Shown: piece by piece, positions 55,556 to 64,000 of the stretch
How positions within the stretch are numbered: position 1 is the first letter of the stretch
Layout of the letters: the number at the start of each line of letters is the position of its first letter
NCBI RefSeq assembly: GCF_029168945.1
Contig: NC_083610.1
Coordinates: 47,819,429 to 47,883,428 of the forward strand
DNA from: Cannabis sativa
Lineage: Eukaryota; Streptophyta; Magnoliopsida; Rosales; Cannabaceae
Length of the DNA: 64,000 nucleotides
Direction: 5' to 3'
Notes under the pieces: model-generated
Seen by the model: only the letters and a program-made list of their open reading frames with translations
Databases searched by the model: none
Told to the model about the DNA's origin: nothing
Position numbers and translations under genes: made by a program

Positions 55556-57246
55556 GATATTAAATTTTTAATTTGATTTTACTATTTATGGAATTAGGTC
55601 CGTGTTCAACCGCTCGGGATTACCGCAAGCTGCCACAAGTTGTTATTTTTGCACTCGATTCAGGTATATTTTTTTGCTTTTGCTTAGTACGTAGTAGTTT
55701 TTGATATTAGTTTATATGTATATGCATGTTAGTGAAGTAGGTTACGTGATAAAATTGATTTGTTGGATGGGTGGATTATTTTTTTGTTTATATATTGTCT
55801 TGCAATATTTGTTTGTGTTGTTTATAGTTTTTGAAAATTTTTGGTTTACAATTTTTAAGCCGTTATCTTCTTAGAAATTTTAGTAGGTAAAATGTAAAAT
55901 TAATTAATTGTTTAAAAAAAAATTAAGAATAACTAGCTAAAGTAATTGTTGATAAAATAAAATAAATAAAGTAAAACATAAAATTGAAATTGGAACATGT
56001 AATTTAAAAATTTAGTGAAGTAATTTTATTTAAAAAAAATATTTTCAATTTAAATAATAAATAATTAGAAAAATATTTAATTAAAAAATGTAATGTATAA
56101 GTTAAAATGTAATAAAGTGGTATTAAATGTTTTTAAAAAGTTAGTAATTTTAATGTAAATAATAAATGATAAAAAAATATTAATAAAAGTAAAAAATAAT
56201 GTAATATATAATTTACTATATATTAAAATTTTTAAAAAGTTAGTAACTTTAATTTAAATAATAAATGACAGTGAAAAAAAAATAAATTAAAAAATGTAAT
56301 ATATAAATTAGTATATATTATAATCTATAATAGGTAATCAATTATTTATTATTTTAAAAAAAATTTAATCTTAAATTTAAATGAATAAATGTGAAAATTA
56401 TAAATTACTACTTATTGTTTAATTTTAAAAAGTAAGTAAGTGATATTATTAACTTTAAAAAGGTTGTAATTTTTAAGTTAAAAAAAGAATAGAAAATTAT
56501 GAAATAACTTTTATAATAAAAATTAAAATTTAATAAAGTGATATTTTTAAAATTTTAAAACTTTTATACTTATAATCTAAAAATAAAATAAAATAAAATT
56601 TTAAAGTAATTATATTTAGAATTTAATCAAGTTATCATAAAGTAAGTGTAACTATAAAGTAACTATAAATGAGCATAAGATATTAAAATAGCATAAAATT
56701 AAATTGTTTTTATCTTTTCTTCATCTTTTTGGTTATACACCAAAGATAGGATAGAACAATTGTATTTGTATTATCACATAGTGATAATTAATTTTTTTTT
56801 TCAATTTTACACATGCACGAAATACCTTAGACCCGTTTGGAGAGGCTGAGTCAGTAAGGACTCTTAAATACGCTTCTCCAAATTATCCAGATCGTTTGTC
56901 CGCATGGATAGTTTGGGCTTGTTTTATACTTATAGTATGATCTATTGCTTATTTGATTATTTCATTAGTAGATATTTTGGTACAACGTCTTCTTACACGT
57001 TCTTGTAAGTCGGCAAACTTAATTACTACAAGTTTGCTAACTTATAAGAACTGTGGGGAGGTGTTTAGAAATTTTTACAAAAATGAAATAATCTTAAGAG
57101 CGTAGATTGCACTATATGTATATTACAAACCTGAATGGGATAGGTTCTTTACCCTTTTAGTAATGGAGTGAGAAGGTGGATTAGGACACTTGCACATTTT
57201 TTTGTTTGCTTTTAAATTGTTTTTGTTAAATACTTCGTAGTGGAAG
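55556..57246. other. AT-rich region before the TNP2 gene
   Basis: A short GC-richer patch at 55600-55660 with GATTCAG|GTATAT looks like a leader exon. 56820-57060 is less AT-rich and may be another leader exon or relic. The rest is AT-rich and non-coding. Confidence 0.45.
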
Positions 57247-60200
57247 ATGCCTGCCAACCGAAGTTGGATGAAGGCGCACCGGCGCTCTGCAGAGTTTCGA
57301 AGTGGCGTTGACGAGTTTGTTGCGGTAGCAACAAACCACGTGAACGCTGACAGATTAGCTCGATGCCCATGCATGCGGTGTTTGAATGTGAATTTTCACA
57401 CACCTGCAACTATAAGGGTTCATTTATTTCTCAGCGGGATCCAACCTTCGTACAACCCCTGGTATTTCCACGGGGAGACTTTCTCTCAGCCCGCAGTTGA
57501 ACTTCACGAAAATGACGAAGAGGAAATGGCGGATGTGTTGGCCGAGCATGTTAAGAGGGGACCACAGGTTTGACGAATCTGCTAACACTGCGATTCTTTC
57601 AATGAACCCCCTATCAACGACAACAACAAGTTCGATGACTTGTTTAAGGAGATGGAGGTCGAGTTATATCCGGGTTGCAAAAAGTCGCACTTAATGCACT
57701 GGTAAAGCTTATGCACTGCAAGGTTTTGAATAGGTGGAGCAACCACTCTTTCGATATGTTGCTGTCCATCTTGATTGATCTATTTCCAGAGGGGACAAAA
57801 TTACCGAAGTCGCATTATGAGTCGAAGATGCGATTGCGCAATCTAGGTTTGGGTTACGACTCAATAGATGTGTGCAAGTATAATTGTGCTATTTTACAAA
57901 GGAGAATGAGAAAAAGGAGTTTTGCCTGTATGTGGCGAATCACGATGGGTGAAAAGAAAGGGTAAGGGGAAAAAAGTTCCTCACAAAGTTATGCGTTACT
58001 TCACACTCACACCTAGGCTGAAACGATTATATTGATCAAGACACCTTGCGGAGGATATGCGGTGGCATTACTCGCAGAGACCAAAAGAGGACGGTGTGCT
58101 TAGGCATCCTGCGGATGCTTTGAAGAATGGAAGCGGTTGACCGCCTTCATCCGTCTTTTCTTGTTGAACCTAGAAATGTCGGATCGGGATTGGCGGCGGC
58201 GGTTTTAATCCATTTGGCAACATGAGCAACTCTTACGGCTCGTGGCCAGTTATTTGTGTCCCATATAATTTGCCACCGTGGAAGTGTATGAGTTCTGAAT
58301 CGTTGTTGTTGACCTTATTAATTCCAGGTCCATCATCTCCTGGGAAAGACATAGATGTATTCATGAGACCGTTAATTGATGAACTGAAACAGTTGTGGGA
58401 GACGGGTGTTGAAACCCGAGATGCCTACAACGGAACTGTGTTTTCAATGCGTGCGGCAGTGTTGTGGACAATAAATGACTTTCCTGCTTATGCTCTAATG
58501 TCTGGTTGGAGCACAAAAGGGTATATGGCGTGTCCCACTTGCAATGAACATACTCCTTCCATTGGCCTAAATAGTAAGATTGGATATGTTGGCCACAGAC
58601 GCTTTCTCGAAATGAGTGATCCGAGAAGGAGAAGCAGAAAGTACAATGGTAAGCCTGAGAAGAGAGCACCACCTCCTGTATTGACGGGGGATGATATTTT
58701 ATCTCAATTAGACCGAATTCCATTGACGTTGCCTGGAAAACACAAACAGTTCGGGGGTGTGAAACGGAAGCGTTCTAGTGAAGAGCTCAATTGGTCTGAA
58801 AAAAGTATTTTTTTTAGCTTGAGTATTGGAAGTCAAAGTCCTTACGACATAATCTTGATGTAATGCACATTGAGAAAAATGTGTGTGATAGCTTAGTAGG
58901 TACTCTTCTAAGTATCGACGGGAAGTCAAAGGATACCGACAAGGCGAGAATGGATTTGCAAGACTTGCAAATACGACGAGAGTTGTGGTTGTATGAAGAC
59001 CGGAATGGGAAGTAGAAGAAGCCTCCAGCTAGTTACACACTTAGTGTTCAAGAACGGATTGAATTTGCAGACTTCATAAAGTCTGTACGATTTCCTGACG
59101 GTTTTGCAGCAAACTTAGACAAAAATGTCAATTTGGATACGGGCAAGATTTCCGGGCTCAAATCACATGATTGTCATGTGTTGTTACAACGTTTACTACC
59201 GGCAGGTATCCGTAAGTTCTTGAAAAAAGAAATCTGGGACACAATCATTGAGCTGTGTGTGTATTTTAAACAATTATGCTCAAGAACACTTCATGTTTCG
59301 GATTTAGAAAAAATGCAAACAAATATTCTAACTATTTTGTGCAAGTTAGAAACAATTTTTCCACCGGCATTCTTCGACATAATGGTTCACGTAGTAATGC
59401 ATCTCCCTAAAGAAGCTATACTAGGTGGACCAGTGCAGTACAGGTGGATGTATCCCATTGAACGCTCAATGTCTGTGTACAAGCAATATGTCAGGAATCG
59501 TGCCCGTCCGGAAGGCTCTATTGCTGAATCTTTTGTGGTTAATGAGGCATTAACCTTTTGCTCAATGTACTTTTGGGAAGTGGAAACTCGATTCAACCGT
59601 CCTGACCGGAACAATGACATTGTCCAAAACATGCCAACTCGACAATTTTCTGTATTCAAGCATGTTGGCCGACCCCTCGGTATGAGGACAGTCGACACCT
59701 TACCCATGCAAAGCAAGCGTAAGGCGGAGTGGTACATTTTGAACAATTGCACAGAGGTTGAACCGTATATCAAGTAAGTATAAATTCCATAAACACAAAC
59801 ACACAATAGTCGACTTCATCTAAAAAATTCTTAACTTACTAATAAGTGGATTACATTATATAGTGAGCACAAGGAGTTGCTTCAAGCAAGGGGTGTAGGC
59901 AATATTGAGACAGTGCAAGAGACTGAGTTCCCTGAATGGTTCAAAACTCAAGTAAGCCTTGTTGCCTCTCAATACTGTTAATCTTGTTCTCAATAACTGT
60001 TCAACTTTTCTTAATTTAATATTTTCCCTGATATGTAGATTAATGAACTACGGTTGAGCAACCAGGGTGCAGTGTCAGATGAGTTGTATGCTATCGCTAA
60101 CCCAGCGAATACAGCAATTTATTTTTATCCAGGGTGCATAGTGAACGGTATTAAATTTTTGGTCAAGGAGAGGGATGATAACCGCAAAACACAGAATAGC

Positions 60201-60766
60201 GGTGTCATGGTCCCCGGTGAAGATGGCCAAAATTTTTACGACACACTTGAAAAAATTATGGAGTTCACTTATTTGAAAGATTGCAGTGTTCTCTTATTTT
60301 TTTGTAAGTGGTTTGACACTAATGGGAGTAGAATGGATAGTGACGGTGTTATTACTAGCATCTGCGTCAACCGACAGTGGTACCAAAATGAACCGTTCAT
60401 ACTTGCATCTCAAGCAAAATTGATCTACTACATTCCTGATTTAAAGAACGGTAAAGGCGGGCCGATTGTAAATGAGTACATACCGCGCAATGTTTGGGAC
60501 TTCCGGACACGGATGGGGAGACACCCTTTGTACAGAAAACAATTCGAGTGAGCGAGTTCGTTGTTCAACTTCCACAGTTGGATGATGTTGACTATGTTCG
60601 CCATGATGTCGACCCAACTGAAGTTGCAAACATCCATCGTGTGAATTCACAGCCTCAACAATTAGATGATTTCATTGTCGATGATGACAACGAGGGTCTA
60701 AATACCGAAGAAGACAACTCCTTAGAATTAGAGAGTGACAGTGATGATAATGTTTTGTATATGTAA
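57247..60766 (+). pseudogene. CACTA TNP2-type transposase, decayed
   Basis: TNP2 proteins cut CACTA ends. In order I see a transposase-associated domain (RSWMKAHRRSAEFRSGVDEF, CPCMRCLN, WYFHGE; from 57247), the TNP2 region (LMHCKVLNRWSNHSFDML from about 57700, GYMACPTCNEHT, LDVMHIEKNV), DUF4218 (LLPAGIRKFLKKEIWDTI, LGGPVQYRWMYPIERSM), two short introns (about 59775-59862 and 59952-60038), and DUF4216 (VNGIKFLVKERDD). An acidic C-terminus ends at 60766. Lesions that I can read: stops near 57571, 57692, 58139 and 59013, and frame changes near 57898, 58812 and 60500. Domain order is complete, so this is a full-length but dead gene. Confidence 0.9.
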
Positions 60767-60898
60767 TCGATGATGAGGATGATGAATTGTAATTGACATA
60801 GTGTTTTAAATAAAATAAAAATTACAACCCTTCTTCTTTAATATGTTTGCAATATGTTAGTTTATTTTAAATAAACAATATGTGTTGTATATGTAGTA

Positions 60899-62481
60899 TG
60901 TCTACACCGAGGTGGCGACGGTTCGAAAAAAGAAAGGCGTCGAGGTAAATACAAGGGCAAGAATGTTGAGGAGGAGCTCTCCAAAACACAATACGCCAAG
61001 TTACCGATTGAGGTGCACGCAGACCGGCACCCCCGTAGGCAAGAACGGAAAAAAATTCAACAATATGGCCAAATGGATGACTCGGATGTCTATCCCCATT
61101 AATAAATTCAAATGGGAAGATGTCGGTAGCCGACATCAACGCAACGTGGGATAGACTTGAGGTATGCCTTACTAATTTTTTTAATTTCTAAATTACTATA
61201 CTCTTATTAAATTGTAATTAATGTATTAATGTGTAACTTTTTGCAGACCAAGTTTATCCTCCCACGAGATAACCCTACATTCGTAGACTACGGTGAGTAC
61301 GAGATGTCAAAGGGTTTACGTATTTGGAGGGCGAGGCAAGAAGAAGTGGATACAAAACATTGAGGAGCTTGGACAGAGAGGGCCGAGCATGTCACCTCCG
61401 AGGGAGTAACTCAAGAGGTGTGGAGTGACTGCATCGCTTATTGGAGCACAGACAAACAAAAGGTACATTTTTTAAAATTTTAAATTTTGGTAATGTTTAA
61501 TTTATATAGTCAATAATAAATAATTAATTGTTAGAAAAATTATTAATTTCAGGCGAGAGCAGCGAAAAATAAAGAAAGTCGGGGTAAGATGAAATTTTTA
61601 GGAGGCTGGGGCTCCAAGCCCATTGTTTCACATGTTGTCGAAGGGGTAAGTTTATATTTAACTATCATTCATTTAACTTTTTCTAGTAAAATAACAATAC
61701 TAATATATTTTCTCTTGAAAATAGGCTAACCCCGACACGGGAGAAGCGCAAGCTTGCGGTGGAAACTTTTCAAAAGTTTCACCATAAAGGCAACGATTGG
61801 CGCAACGAGTTCGCGCAACAAGCTTACGTAAGTTTACGTTTTAATTCAATTTTTATTTATTTCTTTCAATTTATTTTGTGTTAAAATTAACCATTTAACT
61901 TACTTGTTTAATTGTTTTAGGAGCAAATGGTTGAAATAGCGGCAACTCAACCAGCGCCCCTTGCGAGATGAGCCCGAAGAGCCCTGTTGTCGATCCTACA
62001 CGCACCCCGAGACTTACCTGTTATGACGCAAGTACTCGGGGAACGATCTCGGCATCTTAGAGGCTTTGGTCATCTCCCCAGACTGAAGGGAGTTGGGGCC
62101 AAAAGAACACATGCCACGCATCCTTCAGCCCAACCGACTGTTACAATGGAACAAGACGAGGCTTTACGAGAAAAAGTGGAGGAAGCGGAGCGAACAACTC
62201 AACATACGAGGCGGCGGTATGAGACACAACAACTCTACCTCGGACGATTCCAAGATCGGTTGAGTATCTTTCTCGAGCCGTGCCGGTTTCAACTTGCCTC
62301 CCATGGATCTTCCACCATTGCCCACTCTGGTCTTTGGATCATCGAGTGCTTCTTTGGTCTTTGGATCGTCATCGCGGCCTCCCGAGACTCGAGAGAAACA
62401 ACGATGACGACATTACCCGCCTATAGAACCGTACTTTTTTATTATCCGGTTCGAACATTTAACATTTTGTTTATATACTGA
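60899..62481 (+). pseudogene. CACTA second gene, TnpA/Transposase_24-like, decayed
   Basis: This gene follows TNP2 on the same strand. Exon-like pieces at about 60899-61160, 61246-61463, 61553-61647, 61725-61828 and 61921-62481 are separated by short AT-rich GT-AG introns. They include INKFKWEDVG, FILPRDNPTFVDY, and EGVTQEVWSDCIAYWSTDKQ followed by KARAAKNKES and GRMKF-like sequence, as in the plant Ptta/En/Spm family (PF03004). A coiled-coil-like end contains ALREKVEEAERTTQHTRRRY. Frame changes and stops (for example near 60950 and 61970) break it. In En/Spm such a protein binds the subterminal repeats. Confidence 0.7.
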
Positions 62482-62652
62482 TTTTAGTAGTAATTAATGT
62501 TGGTTTATCTTGTAATGTAAATTATGTTGGTTTATTTTGTTAATATAATATTATAATTATTTAAAAAAATATAATTAATTATATTTAATTAATTAATATT
62601 AAAATTAATTAAATATAATTAATTAAATATTTTTAAAAATAAAATTTAATAC

Positions 62653-62976
62653 TTTTGCCGGCGCAGTAGTGCGCCGGTAAAAAGTGGCAAAAACAATTGG
62701 CGCCAATAGTTTTGCCGGCGCACTATTGCGCCGGCAAAACCTAATCATAGCAGGTTCAAGGCGGATAAGGGCATTTTTTAACACCGGCGCTTATGTTTTG
62801 CCGGCGTTATTCCTCGCCGGTAAAAGGACGTTTTACCGGCGCAGTTAATGTACGCGCCGGTAAAAGTCCTTTACCGACCAAGCTTCCCGGATAAGCTTTG
62901 CGGCGCACAAGCTGCGCCGGCAAAGCTGCTCGCGCGATCAGTGTACTTTTGCCGGCGCAACAATGCGCCGGTAAAA
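62653..62976. repeat. Right subterminal palindromic repeats of the CACTA element, six copies
   Basis: Copies at 62653, 62710, 62782, 62830, 62896 and 62947 with the same CCGGCGCA...TGCGCCGG core as the left end. The third and fifth are imperfect. Confidence 0.9.
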
Positions 62977-62997
62977 GCTGGATTTCTTGTAGTGATA

Positions 62998-64000
62998 CAA
63001 CTAAAGAATCATTAAAAATGATTATTATTGATGCAATTTTATAGTGGATTTTGAATACCCAAAAAAATGTTAAGAAAATTGCATTGAAACATTAAAGTAT
63101 AAGAATAACAATGAGCATGACTAATGTTATTTAAATACATGAGGCAGTATTTATTGTTCATCATTCCCTACAAAGAATGATACGAATTGAAGTCAATCAC
63201 TTTTAAAGATTCCTCGTATTAGTCATGTTATTGTACATTGTTATTACTTGCAATGTTAGAAATTATTGAATCTGACATATGTTAAAGATTAAATTTTGCA
63301 TACATCTTGGAGACTATGCAAAAATTGCATTCATATATTCTTTGAAATATCGTAAAAGAAATTATTGAATAATTTCTTATATTTTTTATGGATGAACAAG
63401 TAATAAATTTTTAAGAAATTTATAATAATGTTCTACTTGTTCAACGTTATTCCCCGAAGTGAATGTAATGATTTTAAATAATCAATGGCATTATTTACTA
63501 CTCAAATATTTCCAGAAGAAGTGGAAACAACTAAAAGATTAGATACCACACATAATCAAAGTGCATGAAATTTATATATCATGTGTGGAATTGAATAATA
63601 GTGGTCGCGTACCTGTAGCACGGACATACTTATAATCAAGATAAAAGTATATTTGATTATTGAATAGAATGTGAATTGTACAAATTTATTGTACATTTAG
63701 AATATTTAAATATCATTCCCTAAAGAGAATGAATAGACATGACATTCTATTTCAAAGAATATAGATTTCACATATATTGACAATGCTAAAAGCAAATTAA
63801 TATATACATATTTTATTATTTCTTGAAATCAATAGTTTCAAACTATTGTTGGTACAAGATATGTATATATGCAGTTACTATTTAATTTAGTTTGCATATT
63901 CCCAGAAGTGGATATATAATTTACTAATATTTGTTAGTGATCCAATATAATCAAAGTGATAAAGAATCACAAAATGATTATTTGAAAAACTTCCTGAAGA
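62998..64000 (+). other. Interior of the second Copia-derived element, continued
   Basis: Non-coding and AT-rich. From about 63495 it matches 10823-11327 of the first copy nearly base for base. CCTGAAG or near-matches occur at 63456, 63513, 63902 and 63992. It runs off the window. Confidence 0.8.

Larger units (their letters stand above)
54341..62994 (+). mobile_element. CACTA (En/Spm-like) transposon, 8.65 kb
   Basis: The ends are CACTACAAGAAA and its inverted copy TTTCTTGTAGTG. They are flanked by a 3-bp duplication ATA (54338-54340 and 62995-62997). Palindromic subterminal repeats occupy both ends. Two transposase-related genes read rightward, TNP2-like (57247-60766) and TnpA/Transposase_24-like (60899-62481), both decayed. 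It sits in the interior of the Copia-derived element. Confidence 0.95.
52895..64000 (+). mobile_element. Second Copia-derived element, split by a CACTA transposon, runs off the window
   Basis: Left LTR 52895-53609, interior 53610-54340 and 62998-64000, with an 8.65 kb CACTA between. From 63495 the sequence follows 10823 onward of the first copy with few differences. This copy keeps the interior start that the other lost: after the LTR comes CGTTATCAGCACGAG, the primer binding region, then a repeated GAGTCTCTGCCCAAG. The right end is beyond base 64000. Confidence 0.85.

Overview
The window looks like nuclear DNA of a flowering plant, probably a eudicot: AT-rich, GT-AG introns, and plant-type transposons of nearly every class stacked inside one another. 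I can support only one ordinary host gene, a two-exon PHT1-family phosphate transporter on the minus strand (7353-9751). Everything else recognisable is a mobile element, a relic of one, or AT-rich sequence without coding signal.

Layout. 1-2121 is most of a long Gypsy-type LTR that abuts a decayed LINE (2122 to about 6900, minus strand). After the PHT1 gene comes a Tourist-like MITE (10356-14920) that contains a whole Copia-derived element (10584-14758) with a perfect target duplication, followed at once by a second MITE (14924-15293) and a Mutator-like element (15814-17108). 18359-29101 is a complete 10.7 kb Mutator-like element (MULE) with a 9-bp target duplication. It has two convergent genes: a three-exon transposase with an open frame, and a ten-exon gene that joins a DUF1985-type domain to a Ulp1-like cysteine protease. 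A second LINE relic (about 30790-31727, tail at 44070) is split by a 12.3 kb Tat-lineage Gypsy element (31728-44064). That element carries gag-pol on the minus strand and an independent antisense gene on the plus strand. 45439-49807 is a run of MITEs, an AT-rich repeat element and a Helitron. 52508-52786 is a hAT MITE. From 52895 to the window end lies a second copy of the Copia-derived family. Its LTR is interrupted by a pogo/Emigrant-like MITE and its body by an 8.65 kb CACTA transposon (54341-62994).

The most interesting system is the MULE. A seven-base motif, ACCAGTT/AACTGGT, occurs 32 times by my count between 19136 and 28734, mostly in introns and intergenic parts, and almost nowhere else in the window. 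Arabidopsis VANDAL MULEs combine a DUF1985-family VANC protein with short repeated motifs in their non-coding DNA as a sequence-specific anti-silencing system. The combination here suggests a related system with a different protein (DUF1985 joined to a Ulp1 fold) and a different motif. A second point of note is the antisense gene of the Gypsy element, which has its own TATA box and a likely 5' UTR intron.

All readings, counts and splice sites were made by eye.
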